Shown: positions 33,791 through 42,918, numbered from the stretch's first letter. The stretch is 64,000 nucleotides of DNA from Mannheimia indoligenes (GCF_036880405.1 NZ_JBAJJM010000006.1:62001-126000), one strand, 5' to 3'. A program made the numbers and translations. Notes: generated by a model not told the origin, from the letters alone.

Positions 33791-34228
33791 TCAGATTTTA
33801 TGCCTTTCCCAAATCGTCTTTTTTGCAAATATTATTTTATTGCTTGTATGTTTGATCGTATTAAAAGAAAGCTCCCACACATCACTTGGTTTTAAGCGTG
33901 CAAGCGGGTGTTTTTGGTAATAAATTTGCAAAGCGATGTTTCTTGTATGCTCATCTTCCAAGCAGTTTGCAATAGCTGAAAACTGCACGCCTTCAATTTC
34001 GCTGATATTTTCCACTTGATTGCAAATCGTGCCGACAATATGCGGATTATCTAACATCAACATTGCGTGTTGGGTCGTTTTGGCGGTTAAAATAATCAAG
34101 CGGACATTTTCGGCATCAAAAGCGTAAAAACAGCTTGCAGCCCAAAAATCAGTTTGGTTATGAGCAGCAAAATTCACAACGTGATGAGATTGAATAAATT
34201 CAACAATATTTTGGGGTAGAGAGAGCAT
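33791..34228 (-). CDS. UPF0306 protein YhbP (FMN-binding split-barrel fold)
   Basis: A 145-residue protein matching E. coli YhbP (147) along its length: HVVNFAAHNQTDFWAASCFYAFDAENVRLIILT, ISEIEGVQFSAIANCLEDE and a tail IIFAKKTIWER. The fold is that of pyridoxamine-phosphate-oxidase-like flavin proteins; no activity is established. The start codon follows the ubiX stop immediately, with GGGGAG inside the end of ubiX, so translation is probably coupled. It is the last gene of the darP-sirB2-DUF554-ubiX-yhbP run and converges on the AraC-type gene. Confidence 0.85.
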   Translation of the reverse strand: MLSLPQNIVEFIQSHHVVNFAAHNQTDFWAASCFYAFDAENVRLIILTAKTTQHAMLMLDNPHIVGTICNQVENISEIEGVQFSAIANCLEDEHTRNIALQIYYQKHPLARLKPSDVWELSFNTIKHTSNKIIFAKKTIWERHKI

Positions 34229-34792
34229 CTACTCCCCCCAATGTGGGATATTAGGAATTTCAATATCTAACAGTGAAAGAGCGTGAGCAACGCTATGCGT
34301 TACCATTTCATCAAGGCTGGTTGGTTTTTGGTAAAATGCAGGAATAGGAGGGAAAATAATTCCGCCCATTTCTGTAACTTTTCGCATATTATCAATGTGA
34401 GCTAGATTAAATGGGGCTTCTCTTACCATTAATACCAGTTTACGGCGTTCTTTTAGGACCACATCAGCGGCTCGGGTAAGCAAATTATCGCTAAAGCCAT
34501 TAGCAATAGAGGCAAGTGTTCGCATAGAGCAAGGAGCAATAATCATACCTGCGGTTTTAAATGAGCCACTTGCAATGCTTGCTCCTACATTGTGCAGAGA
34601 ATGCACTTCATCCGCTAAATGGTATAAGGTTTCCCGTTCATAATCTGTCTCCAGTGTTCGGGTAAGTTCAGCCCCTTTTGTGATGACCAGATGGGTTTCA
34701 ATATCGTCAAAAGGCTTGAGTAACTCAAGCACTTTATAGCCGTATTGAAAACCGCTTGCACCGCTAATGCCGACAATAATACGCTTTTTCAT
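34229..34792 (-). CDS. ubiX: Flavin prenyltransferase UbiX
   Basis: A 187-residue enzyme (E. coli 189) that attaches a dimethylallyl group to FMN to make the cofactor of the UbiD decarboxylase in ubiquinone synthesis. IIVGISGASGFQYGYKVLELL and the late PPIPAFYQKPTSLDEMV are clear family marks, as is IIAPCSMRTLASIANGFSDNL. The open frame extends eight codons upstream, but the ATG at 34792, three bases after the previous stop, gives the conserved N-terminus. Confidence 0.95.
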   Translation of the reverse strand: MKKRIIVGISGASGFQYGYKVLELLKPFDDIETHLVITKGAELTRTLETDYERETLYHLADEVHSLHNVGASIASGSFKTAGMIIAPCSMRTLASIANGFSDNLLTRAADVVLKERRKLVLMVREAPFNLAHIDNMRKVTEMGGIIFPPIPAFYQKPTSLDEMVTHSVAHALSLLDIEIPNIPHWGE

Positions 34793-34794
34793 TA

Positions 34795-35508
34795 TTAACT
34801 CACTAATTGTTCCCAAAGATAAGAGATTGGCATCGCTAAAAGTAATGCAGGCAACATATTTGCCACCGGGAATGTTTTAATTCCACAAATGCGAAAACCT
34901 GTTGCAAAGAGGAGTAATCCCCCTGTTGCAGAGAAATCAGCTAACATATTCGGTGTGGTAAGCGGCATTATAATTGATGCAAGCAAAACCAATATCACTT
35001 GAATAATCACAAGTGGTAGGGCAACGGTCGTAACAACATAACCTAATGATGTAGCAAAGATCATTGCCGTAAAGAAATCCAAGATAGATTTAATGTATAG
35101 AATACTTGGATCGCCTGTTATCCCTTCGTTTATTGCACCAAAAATGCCTGTTCCACTTACACAGAAAAGCACGAGAATCGCAATAAATTTTTCCAGAAAT
35201 TCTTCTTGAGAAAGTGAATGTCTTGGCGGAAAAATATTATTGATTATACTTTGTGCTGAGCTCGCGGCTTTTCCGATCTTCTTTTCAAGATAGATTAACT
35301 CGCCAATAATTGTGCCAAGAATTAAGGCTAGTGCAACGGCAGACATATATTTTACCGAAGCAGTTAGCATCATTCCTAAGCCGAAACAGCATAAACCAAA
35401 GATCAGCGGTAATGTGATGCGAAGCCGTTCAGGCAGGCGACTACCTAAATAAGCCCCTAATAAACCGCCTAAAATAACTGCTCCTGCATTAACAAAAGGT
35501 CCGAGCAT
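34795..35508 (-). CDS. DUF554 membrane protein (YqgA/YdfK type)
   Basis: A 237-residue protein with six to seven hydrophobic helices. The start GPFVNAGAVILGGLLGAYLGSRLPERL and the block SGTGIFGAINEGITGDPSILYIKSILDFFTAMIFA are characteristic of DUF554. The family's role is unknown, perhaps transport. TAGGAT precedes the ATG. It follows sirB2 by eight bases and precedes ubiX by two. Confidence 0.85.
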   Translation of the reverse strand: MLGPFVNAGAVILGGLLGAYLGSRLPERLRITLPLIFGLCCFGLGMMLTASVKYMSAVALALILGTIIGELIYLEKKIGKAASSAQSIINNIFPPRHSLSQEEFLEKFIAILVLFCVSGTGIFGAINEGITGDPSILYIKSILDFFTAMIFATSLGYVVTTVALPLVIIQVILVLLASIIMPLTTPNMLADFSATGGLLLFATGFRICGIKTFPVANMLPALLLAMPISYLWEQLVS

Positions 35509-35515
35509 AATAATC

Positions 35516-35887
35516 CTATTTAAATGTTGCAGTAAGCATAATCATCATAAATGAGAATACTGAAAGTAAATAGAATTTTAATGAGAACGGCTGTCCTTTT
35601 TTGAAGGCTTTAGTAGCAAAAACAATGTATAGCACTAAAAATAACACTTTAGGTAATAACCAGCTAAATTGTGCTAAGGTAAAAAATTCATATGAGAGAA
35701 AAATAACGACCGCAGCAATACCGGTTACCAATAAAATGGTATCAACAATATGCGGTGCAATCCGTAAAACGGCATATTGTCTCCAATCAACCGCTTTAGC
35801 GGCTAAAAAACCACGCACTAGCAATAATACTAAGCTGATGTAAGCTAAGCCAAAATGGGCTTTAAGAATAGTTGATAGGCACTCCAT
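35516..35887 (-). CDS. SirB2-family membrane protein
   Basis: A 123-residue protein of four hydrophobic helices with the SirB2 pattern: KAHFGLAYISLVLLLVRG at the start (His in helix 1) and RIAPHIVDTILLVTGIAAV in helix 2. It resembles the SirB2 proteins of gamma-proteobacteria, whose function is not established. GCGGAG precedes the ATG and overlaps the end of the upstream gene darP. Confidence 0.85.
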   Translation of the reverse strand: MECLSTILKAHFGLAYISLVLLLVRGFLAAKAVDWRQYAVLRIAPHIVDTILLVTGIAAVVIFLSYEFFTLAQFSWLLPKVLFLVLYIVFATKAFKKGQPFSLKFYLLSVFSFMMIMLTATFK

Positions 35888-35892
35888 AATAA

Positions 35893-36423
35893 TTACTCCG
35901 CAATTTCAGTTTTTAAATATTGATAAATTTCACGATAATTTTTAGCCGGTTTATTCGTCTCACGCTCTTTAATTGCCCCACGAATTAAATTGCGTAAATG
36001 CTGGCGATCTAAACTCGGATATTCATTTAACAAATTATCAAGGGAAGCATCACCCATTGCAATGAGTTGATCTCGCACTAATTCTAGTTTATGCAACAAC
36101 GCCTGTTGCTGATTATGGCGATTTTTCACTTTATCTAACGCTTCTTGAATAGGTTCAGGATCTCGATTTCGCAATAATTTCCCGATAAATTGAATTTGGC
36201 GACGGCGAGCTTCCATTTTAAACCCTTGTGCTTGGCGAATTGCCTCTTTTAGCTCATCATCAAGCGGAATTTTTTCTAAATTTTGCGGTGTTAATTCAAT
36301 TAACTCTGCTCCAATTTTTTTTAAATGCTCGGAATCTCGTTTAATTTCACTTTTACTGACCCAGATGATTTCTTCTTCATCATCTGTCCAGTCAATCTCA
36401 TTTTTGCTACGTTTTCTAGCCAT
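35893..36423 (-). CDS. darP: Dual-action ribosomal maturation protein DarP (YjgA)
   Basis: A 176-residue, strongly charged, helical protein (E. coli YjgA 183). EAIRQAQGFKMEARRRQIQFIGKLLRNRDPEPI is the family core. DarP binds late 50S precursors and helps fold the peptidyl-transferase centre. It is divergent from pmbA, the same arrangement as yjgA and pmbA in E. coli. AAGGAT precedes the ATG. Confidence 0.94.
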   Translation of the reverse strand: MARKRSKNEIDWTDDEEEIIWVSKSEIKRDSEHLKKIGAELIELTPQNLEKIPLDDELKEAIRQAQGFKMEARRRQIQFIGKLLRNRDPEPIQEALDKVKNRHNQQQALLHKLELVRDQLIAMGDASLDNLLNEYPSLDRQHLRNLIRGAIKERETNKPAKNYREIYQYLKTEIAE

Positions 36424-36523
36424 TCTCTATCCTTTTTCGTATAAATTCTAAAAAATGCCATATTCTAGCAGAAATTTGAGTTAGAATATATTCCAACAAA
36501 TTGAAATCATTAATGGAAAAAGA

Positions 36524-37873
36524 ATGTCGATTACAGATAAACAAACTTTACAACAGCAAGAACAGGAATTACAACAAGCGGTTGAATTTGCCTTAAATTT
36601 TGCAAAAAAAGCAGGTGCAGAAGCAGAAGTTGGCATTACAAAAGTGGCTGGGCTTTCGGTTTCAAGCCGTTTGGAACAAGTGGAAAACATTGAATTCAAT
36701 AATGATGGCTCGCTTGGGATTTCGGTCTATTTAGGTAAACGTAAAGGCAATGCCTCAACATCTGATCTACAACCAGCCTCTATTCAAAAAACGGTAGAAG
36801 CGGCATTAGCTATTGCAAAATATACGTCAGAGGATGATTGTACAGGACTTGCTGATAAAGAGATGTTAGCGTTTGACGCTCCTGATTTAGATCTTTATCA
36901 TCAAGCCGATATTTCTGTTGATCAAGCGGTAGAACTTGCGATTGAAGCTGAACATTATGGTTTGAATACTGATGATCACATTGTAAACAGTGAGGGAGCA
37001 ACCTTTAATTCTCATAGTGGCGTACGCGTTTATGGCAATACGCACGGAATGCTACAGAGCTATCTTTCCAGCCGCTATTCACTTTCTTGTAGCCTTATTT
37101 CAGAATATCAAGACCAACTGGAGCGTGATTATGAGTACACCATTTCCCGTGAGTTTGGTAAATTGCAGCCTGCAAAATGTGTGGGTGAACAAGCGGCAAT
37201 TAAAGCGGTAGAGAGACTTAACCCACAACGAATTAATACTGCCGAAATGCCGGTGATTTTTTACAATGATGTAGCAACAGGCTTAATCGGGCACTTGGCA
37301 GCAGCAATTAGCGGCGGGGCGTTATACCGTAAATCCAGTTTCTTATTAGATAAATTAGGTGAGCAAATTCTGCCTGACTGGTTTGCGATTTCAGAACGTC
37401 CACACTTGCTACGTCAGTTAGCCTCTTCTGCTTTTGATAGCGAAGGCGTTATCACGCAAAACCGTGAAATTATTACTGATGGTGTGCTACAAACTTATTT
37501 AATGACCAGTTACTCCGGACGAAAAATGGGCTTGAAAAGCACAGGACACGCAGGCGGCATTCATAACTGGCTAGTTAAGCCTAATCGTCAAGGTGGCTTA
37601 AATGCTTTACTCAAAGAGATGGGTTCGGGCTTATTAGTAACAGAAATGCTTGGCTCGGCAATTAATAGCGTTACAGGTGAATATTCACGTGGTGCTGCAG
37701 GTTTCTGGGTCGAGAACGGCGAAATTCAATACCCTGTGGCGGAAATCACTATTGCAGGACAGCTACAGGATATGTATAAACATTTAGTGGCTGTGAGCGA
37801 TGACATTGAATACCGCTCAAACATTCAAACCGGATCAATTTTATTAGAAAAAATGATGGTTTCGGGCGAATAA
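36524..37873 (+). CDS. pmbA: Metalloprotease subunit PmbA (TldE)
   Basis: A 449-residue member of the TldD/PmbA family (E. coli 450). Visible blocks are VEFALNFAKKAGAEAEVGITK, SVSSRLEQVENIEFNNDGSLGISVYLGKRKGNAS and the C-terminal GAAGFWVENGEIQYPVAEITIAG. PmbA lacks the HExxH zinc motif and forms a heterodimer with TldD; together they act on peptides such as microcin precursors and the antitoxin CcdA. tldD is not in this window. An exact uptake signal lies within the first codons. Confidence 0.95.
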   Translation: MSITDKQTLQQQEQELQQAVEFALNFAKKAGAEAEVGITKVAGLSVSSRLEQVENIEFNNDGSLGISVYLGKRKGNASTSDLQPASIQKTVEAALAIAKYTSEDDCTGLADKEMLAFDAPDLDLYHQADISVDQAVELAIEAEHYGLNTDDHIVNSEGATFNSHSGVRVYGNTHGMLQSYLSSRYSLSCSLISEYQDQLERDYEYTISREFGKLQPAKCVGEQAAIKAVERLNPQRINTAEMPVIFYNDVATGLIGHLAAAISGGALYRKSSFLLDKLGEQILPDWFAISERPHLLRQLASSAFDSEGVITQNREIITDGVLQTYLMTSYSGRKMGLKSTGHAGGIHNWLVKPNRQGGLNALLKEMGSGLLVTEMLGSAINSVTGEYSRGAAGFWVENGEIQYPVAEITIAGQLQDMYKHLVAVSDDIEYRSNIQTGSILLEKMMVSGE

Positions 37874-37930
37874 TTTGCAAAATTTTTAGTAAAAAAGCCC
37901 GCTTGTAATCAATTTTATTTGGAGAAATCA

Positions 37931-38470
37931 ATGAAAAAACACCATATCGAAACCTTATACTCTAAAGATGAAGTATTAACTCGCATTAATGAGTTAGCAA
38001 AAGAAATCAATCAATATTATCAACAAAAACAGTGCCAAAATCTTGTTGTGGTCGGCTTGTTACGTGGCTCATTTATGTTTATGGCAGATTTAGTGAGAAA
38101 GCTTGAGTTACCTGTGGAAGTGGATTTTTTAACTGCATCAAGCTATGGAAGTAGTACGGAATCCAGCCGTGATGTAAAAATTCTGAAAGATTTAGATGGC
38201 GATATTCAAGGAAAAGATGTCTTGATTGTAGAAGATATTATTGATACCGGCTTCACTTTAAGCAAAGTAGGGGAAATTCTCAAATTACGCGATCCAAATT
38301 CTCTTACAATTTGTACTTTACTTGATAAACCTTCCCGTCGTGAAGTAGATGTTCCTGTAAAATGGGTAGGTTTTGAAATTCCGGATGAATTTGTAGTTGG
38401 CTATGGCATTGATTATGCTCAAAAATACCGTAATTTAGATTATATCGGGAAAGTGGTGATTGAAGAGTAA
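37931..38470 (+). CDS. hpt: Hypoxanthine phosphoribosyltransferase
   Basis: A 179-residue purine-salvage enzyme (E. coli Hpt 178). The PRPP-binding motif VLIVEDIIDTGFTLSKV and the early GLLRGSFMFMADLVRKL are diagnostic, and the flexible loop SSYGSSTESSRDVKI covers the active site. It makes IMP, and to a lesser extent GMP, from the free base. The ATG at 37931 has TTGGAGA at the right distance; the TTG at 37919 is part of that site. It converges on a tRNA gene 13 bases away. Confidence 0.95.
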   Translation: MKKHHIETLYSKDEVLTRINELAKEINQYYQQKQCQNLVVVGLLRGSFMFMADLVRKLELPVEVDFLTASSYGSSTESSRDVKILKDLDGDIQGKDVLIVEDIIDTGFTLSKVGEILKLRDPNSLTICTLLDKPSRREVDVPVKWVGFEIPDEFVVGYGIDYAQKYRNLDYIGKVVIEE

Positions 38471-38483
38471 TTAATAGTATAGA

Positions 38484-38559
38484 TGGTCCCCCCAGCCGGA
38501 CTTGAACCAGCGACCAAGCGATTATGAGTCGCCTGCTCTAACCACTGAGCTATGGGGGG
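38484..38559 (-). tRNA. ileX: tRNA-Ile2 with CAU anticodon (lysidine type)
   Basis: On the minus strand a 76-base cloverleaf runs from CCCCCCATAGCTCAGTGG to TGGGGGGACCA, with CCA encoded. The anticodon loop is CTCATAA, anticodon CAU. The anticodon and T arms (GGCGACTCATAATCGC and GGTCGCTGGTTCAAGTCC) are almost identical to E. coli ileX, not to elongator or initiator tRNA-Met. TilS must convert C34 to lysidine so that it reads AUA. The acceptor stem CCCCCCA/TGGGGGG starts with a C1-G72 pair, unlike the G1-C72 of E. coli. Confidence 0.92.
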
Positions 38560-38585
38560 ATAAAGTGATGTGGATTATAGAGAAA

Positions 38586-38623
38586 AACCGAGTAGTCGTC
38601 TAGTAGCAGAAGATTACTCGGTT
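38586..38623 (-). terminator. Terminator of pgeF
   Basis: On the minus strand AACCGAGTA (38623-38615) pairs with TACTCGGTT (38594-38586), then TTTCTCT. It lies between pgeF and the tRNA gene, so the tRNA probably has its own promoter or depends on read-through. Confidence 0.8.
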
Positions 38624-38645
38624 AATTATTAAGCGAGCTGGAATA

Positions 38646-39383
38646 TTATTCTTCTTTCCAAATTAAGGTTGCCATTCGTCCTGTTTGTTTATCCCTACGA
38701 TAAGAGAAAAATAAATCTTCTTGGGTGTAGGTGCAGTATTCTCCGCCTGAAACCTCGGTAATACCAAGTTTTTTGAGGCGTTGAGTGGCAATTTGGTAAA
38801 GATTTCCCAAAAACTTACCGCTTGTAGAGTTATCTTGAATAAAAGCCTCTTCCGCTCTCGGATCAAACGCACAGAATTGCTCAATTACTTCTTTTCCGAC
38901 TTGGAAGGCTTTTGCTCCGATTGCAGGACCTAACCAAGCTGAAATTTCGTTGCTTGGACATTGGAATTTTTCAACGGTTGCTTCTAGCACGCCATCGCAT
39001 AATCCTCGCCAGCCTGCGTGGGCGGCTGCAATTTCTTTTCCATCTTTACTGACAAAAAGTACGGGCAAACAATCTGCGGTCAGCACTAAACAGACTTGGT
39101 TAGGCTGATTGGTATAAACTGCATCTGCCTCAATGTCTTTGCCTGAGTAGGGAAGTTCAAGCACTCTTGTGCTATGTGTTTGTGTTAGAAATAGCGGAGA
39201 TTGTGGTAAATGAAATTTCTCCACAAGCAATGCACGGTTTTGAGCAACATCTTCAGGGGAGTCATTGACGTGATCGCCTAAATTAAAACTATCAAAAGGC
39301 GGCTTACTTACTCCACCGGTTCTAACAGTAGTAAATGCGTGAATATGCTTGGGAATATTCCAATTTGGGATAATGTTATCCAT
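38646..39383 (-). CDS. pgeF: Purine nucleoside phosphorylase / laccase-domain protein (YfiH, PgeF)
   Basis: A 245-residue member of the YfiH family. The metal/active-site residues are in TQTHSTRV, VLTADCLPVLF and AAAHAGWRGL (His-Cys-His set). Members cleave purine nucleosides, and E. coli YfiH edits peptidoglycan precursors. The ORF could be extended 21 codons, but the ATG at 39383 gives the conserved start and has TTGGAGA upstream. It lies after ridA on the same strand, with an uptake signal in the gap. Confidence 0.9.
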   Translation of the reverse strand: MDNIIPNWNIPKHIHAFTTVRTGGVSKPPFDSFNLGDHVNDSPEDVAQNRALLVEKFHLPQSPLFLTQTHSTRVLELPYSGKDIEADAVYTNQPNQVCLVLTADCLPVLFVSKDGKEIAAAHAGWRGLCDGVLEATVEKFQCPSNEISAWLGPAIGAKAFQVGKEVIEQFCAFDPRAEEAFIQDNSTSGKFLGNLYQIATQRLKKLGITEVSGGEYCTYTQEDLFFSYRRDKQTGRMATLIWKEE

Positions 39384-39414
39384 TTGCAAAAAATCTCCAA
39401 AAAACAACCGCTTG

Positions 39415-39804
39415 TTATCTACGCACGGCAATAGCTTCGATTTCAATACCTACATCTTTTGGTAAACGAGCTACCTCAACGCAAGAGCGAGCGGGGAAGT
39501 CTGGGTGTTCGTGTTCTTGGAAGAAAGCTTGGTATTCCGCATTCACAATAGCGAAATCATTTAAATCTTTAACAAACACGGTGGTTTTGACAATGTCCGC
39601 AACAGTTAAGCCGGCTTGTTCAACGATTGCTTTCACGTTATTGAGAGATTGGCGGGTTTGTTGAACAATATCAGTTGGAATTTCACCCGTTTCAGGATTC
39701 ACCGGAATTTGCCCGGAGGTTATCACAAGGCTCCCTAAATCAACGGCTTGTACATAAGGTCCGATTGCGGCTGGTGCATTTTCTGTTTGAATTGCAGTTG
39801 TCAT
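39415..39804 (-). CDS. ridA: Reactive intermediate/imine deaminase RidA
   Basis: A 129-residue trimeric enzyme (E. coli 128) that hydrolyses reactive enamines and imines released by PLP enzymes. It starts TTAIQTENAPAAIGPYVQAV and has the conserved Arg in PARSCVEVARLPKDVGIEIEAIA. AAGGAGAT precedes the ATG at 39804. It is followed by pgeF on the same strand. Confidence 0.95.
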   Translation of the reverse strand: MTTAIQTENAPAAIGPYVQAVDLGSLVITSGQIPVNPETGEIPTDIVQQTRQSLNNVKAIVEQAGLTVADIVKTTVFVKDLNDFAIVNAEYQAFFQEHEHPDFPARSCVEVARLPKDVGIEIEAIAVRR

Positions 39805-39885
39805 CTTTATCTCCTTCATAATGAAAAATGAATGGATTAATGATAATATCTTTTTCTATTATTTGGAATAAAGAGAAGTGAATAA

Positions 39886-40887
39886 ATGAGCATTAATGTT
39901 TCAGAAATCGTATTACATCAGTTAAATAAAACAGAGGGTGAAAATCCGGAACTCAATACTTTTTTGCGTGAGAATTTATTGGCAATTACGCCTGAGGTAG
40001 ATCAAATGATGTTGCAATTACATCAAGCTTACCAAAGTAAAGCGAAGGCTTATGGTATATTCAAGCCGGAATCAATATTTGCTCAGCAACTTAATCGTTT
40101 ATTGGAAAAAGAGACTGATTTTCTGCCGTTTAGTCATAGTTGTGCCAAAATGTTGGCGACAGAGTTGGCGAAGTATCCGTTTGCTGATGGCGGTACTTTT
40201 ATTCTCTGCCGTTATACATTCTTAGCTACGGAATATCTATTTATTGCCTTAATTGACAGCCGTAATTCGATGCTAGTTGATGAGAAGTTAGAAATTAAAC
40301 GTACGCAATATTTAGAAATTGCACAATATGATATCGCTTGTCGCATTAATTTAACGGAGTTGAAACTTGATGCAACATCAAACCGTTATTTAACCTTTGT
40401 AAAAGGGAGAGTGGGGCGTAAAATTGCTGATTTCTTTATGGATTTCTTGAGTGCGGAAGAAGGTTTTAATCCTCAAGTGCAAAATCAAACTTTGTTGCAA
40501 GCGGTGAGCGACTATTGCGAGCAGGGGGAGCTCTCTGCCCCGCAAACCAGAGAAGTTAAAAAACAAGTATTTGACTATTGCAAAGGGCAAATTAATAGTG
40601 GTGAAGAAATTGCACTAGATGAGCTTTCAAATGCAATGCCAACATTAAATGAAATAGATTTTGCTCAATTTACTCAAGAACAGGAATATGGTTTGGAAGA
40701 AAATATTCCACCAATGCGTAATGCCTTAAAAACGCTTACTAAGTTTTCAGGTTCAGGGAAAGGCGTTACCATTAGTTTTAATGCAGAATTGTTAGGCGAA
40801 CGTTTGATTTGGGATGAACTAAACGATACTTTAACAATCAAAGGATTACCGGCTAACTTGCGTGATCAGCTGGAACGTAATAAATAA
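39886..40887 (+). CDS. ndpA: Nucleoid-associated protein YejK (NdpA)
   Basis: A 333-residue protein matching E. coli YejK (335) throughout: AKYPFADGGTFILCRY, YLTFVKGRVGRKIADFFMDFL and the tail ISFNAELLGERLIWDELNDTLTIKGLPANLRDQL. YejK binds the nucleoid and topoisomerase IV subunits. GAAGTG is a modest ribosome-binding site. It is divergent from ridA and lies ahead of bamE. Confidence 0.93.
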   Translation: MSINVSEIVLHQLNKTEGENPELNTFLRENLLAITPEVDQMMLQLHQAYQSKAKAYGIFKPESIFAQQLNRLLEKETDFLPFSHSCAKMLATELAKYPFADGGTFILCRYTFLATEYLFIALIDSRNSMLVDEKLEIKRTQYLEIAQYDIACRINLTELKLDATSNRYLTFVKGRVGRKIADFFMDFLSAEEGFNPQVQNQTLLQAVSDYCEQGELSAPQTREVKKQVFDYCKGQINSGEEIALDELSNAMPTLNEIDFAQFTQEQEYGLEENIPPMRNALKTLTKFSGSGKGVTISFNAELLGERLIWDELNDTLTIKGLPANLRDQLERNK

Positions 40888-40955
40888 TGGAAAATTTTTA
40901 TCAGTTTAGGTATTATCTAATTATCTGAATTTTGTATTATCAAAAGGTCAAATCT

Positions 40956-41297
40956 ATGAAAATGAAATCTCTTTTAGCAACACTTTTAGTTGTAATGAGT
41001 GTAACTGCCTGCTCAACAGTAGAAAAAGTGGTGTATCGAATTGATGTGCCACAAGGCAATTACTTAGAACAAGATAAAATTGCACAGCTTCAAGTGGGTA
41101 TGACACCCGAGCAAGTAGAATATTTACTTGGCACACCAGTGCTTAAAAATATTTTTGATACACATCGTTGGGATTATGTCTTTATTAAACGTGAAGGTTA
41201 TAAAGACCCGGAGCAACGTAATTTATTTGTTTATTTTGATGCGAATGGATTAGTTTCAAAAATTGATGACAGCAATGCAAGTGCAGAGCAGAAATAA
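40956..41297 (+). CDS. bamE: Outer membrane protein assembly factor BamE
   Basis: A 113-residue lipoprotein with signal MKMKSLLATLLVVMSVTAC (modified Cys 19). The mature part has YRIDVPQGNYLEQDKIAQL and GMTPEQVEYLLGTPVL, the BamE core that binds BamD and phosphatidylglycerol. It is a non-essential stabiliser of the BAM beta-barrel insertion complex. AAAGGTC precedes the ATG at 40956; an upstream in-frame TTG lacks support. It ends at a strong terminator. Confidence 0.94.
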   Translation: MKMKSLLATLLVVMSVTACSTVEKVVYRIDVPQGNYLEQDKIAQLQVGMTPEQVEYLLGTPVLKNIFDTHRWDYVFIKREGYKDPEQRNLFVYFDANGLVSKIDDSNASAEQK

Positions 41298-41319
41298 CAA
41301 AATCTAATACTAAAATTAA

Positions 41320-41353
41320 AGAAAGCCCACCTTTTAAATAAGGTGGGCTTTCT
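41320..41353 (+). terminator. Terminator of bamE
   Basis: AGAAAGCCCACCTT (41320-41333) and AAGGTGGGCTTTCT (41340-41353) form a perfect 14-bp stem with a 6-base loop, followed by GTTTT. Confidence 0.92.
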
Positions 41354-41499
41354 GTTTTGGGTAAAAAACAAGCATTTACACCTAATTTTTCTAATTTTTA
41401 TAATAAATTTTTCTAATTCCTCTTTTCAAACATAAATTTGCTTGTTAGACTTCACACATCTTAAAACACAACATCATATAAAAATTTCAGGAGTATCAA

Positions 41500-42840
41500 A
41501 TGAGCGATTTAAACGCCCTTTTCCAAAAAATCAAACAACGCGATCCTAACCAAGCACCTTTTCACCAAGCAGTTGAAGAAGTATTTGGTAGTCTTGCTCC
41601 ATTCTTAGCAAAAAATCCAAAATATACTCAACAAGGTTTATTAGAGCGTATTGTTGAGCCGGAGCGTGTGATTAGTTTCCGTGTAACTTGGGTAGATGAC
41701 AAAGGTCAAGTGCAGGTAAATCGTGGTTATCGTGTGCAAATGAACTCAGCAATCGGTCCATACAAAGGTGGTATTCGTTTCCATCCAACAGTAGATTTAG
41801 GTGTATTAAAATTCTTAGCGTTTGAACAAGTATTCAAAAATGCCTTAACAACATTACCAATGGGTGGTGGTAAAGGGGGATCTGATTTTGATCCTAAAGG
41901 TAAATCTGATGCGGAAGTAATGCGTTTCTGCCAAGCGTTTATGAGCGAGTTATATCGCCATATTGGTGCAGATACAGACGTACCGGCAGGCGATATTGGC
42001 GTAGGCGGTCGTGAAATCGGCTATATGTTCGGTCAATACAAAAAATTACGCAATGAATTTACTTCTGTATTAACAGGTAAATCTCTTACTTGGGGTGGTA
42101 GCTTAATTCGTCCGGAAGCAACAGGTTACGGTACGGTTTACTTCGCAGAATCAATGCTTGCAACTAAAGGCGAGAAAATTGAAGGCAAAACAGTCGTAAT
42201 TTCAGGTTCAGGTAATGTAGCACAATATGCGGCTGAAAAAGTGATCCAAAAAGGTGGTAAAGTATTGACTGTTTCTGACTCAAATGGCTATGTGTTATTC
42301 CCTGAATCAGGTATGACAGCAGAGCAATTCAATGCATTATTAGAAATTAAAAATGAACGTCGTGAACGTTTGTCAGTATATGCAAAAGAGCAAGGGTTAA
42401 AATACTTTGAAGGTCAAAAACCTTGGGGTGTTAAATGTGATATCGCACTACCTTGTGCAACGCAAAACGAGTTAGATACTGAAGATGCGAAAGAATTAGT
42501 GAAAAACGGCTGTATCTGCGTGGCAGAAGGTGCAAATATGCCAACAACACTAGGTGGTGTAGAAGTTTTCATTGATGCAAAAATCCTTTATGCACCGGGT
42601 AAAGCTGCAAATGCCGGTGGTGTTGCGACATCTGGTTTAGAAATGAGCCAAAATGCAATTCGCTTATCTTGGAGTCGTGAAGAGGTTGATCAACGTTTAT
42701 TCAATATTATGAAATCTATTCACGAAAACTGTGTGGAAAACGGTACTGAATCAGGCGGATTTATCAACTATGTAAATGGTGCAAACATTGCAGGCTTCAA
42801 AAAAGTGGCAAATGCAATGTTAGAGCAAGGTATCGTTTAA
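41500..42840 (+). CDS. gdhA: NADP-specific glutamate dehydrogenase
   Basis: A 446-residue hexameric enzyme (E. coli GdhA 447) that aminates 2-oxoglutarate to glutamate. The catalytic lysine region is PMGGGKGGSDFDPKGKSD, the nucleotide-binding turn VVISGSGNVAQYAAEK, and the late APGKAANAGGVATSGLEMSQN is typical. Together with glnD earlier in the window it belongs to nitrogen assimilation. AGGAG precedes the ATG. The upstream 150 bases are very AT-rich with no site I can name. Confidence 0.97.
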   Translation: MSDLNALFQKIKQRDPNQAPFHQAVEEVFGSLAPFLAKNPKYTQQGLLERIVEPERVISFRVTWVDDKGQVQVNRGYRVQMNSAIGPYKGGIRFHPTVDLGVLKFLAFEQVFKNALTTLPMGGGKGGSDFDPKGKSDAEVMRFCQAFMSELYRHIGADTDVPAGDIGVGGREIGYMFGQYKKLRNEFTSVLTGKSLTWGGSLIRPEATGYGTVYFAESMLATKGEKIEGKTVVISGSGNVAQYAAEKVIQKGGKVLTVSDSNGYVLFPESGMTAEQFNALLEIKNERRERLSVYAKEQGLKYFEGQKPWGVKCDIALPCATQNELDTEDAKELVKNGCICVAEGANMPTTLGGVEVFIDAKILYAPGKAANAGGVATSGLEMSQNAIRLSWSREEVDQRLFNIMKSIHENCVENGTESGGFINYVNGANIAGFKKVANAMLEQGIV

Positions 42841-42861
42841 TCCCTATCCACTTTATTATTT

Positions 42862-42886
42862 AGCCCTCATTATTGAGGGCTTTTTA
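42862..42886 (+). terminator. Terminator of gdhA
   Basis: AGCCCTCA (42862-42869) and TGAGGGCT (42874-42881) with loop TTAT, followed by TTTT. Confidence 0.9.
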
Positions 42887-42918
42887 TATTGGAGTTTTAC
42901 TGCATTAAATAAGAAAAA

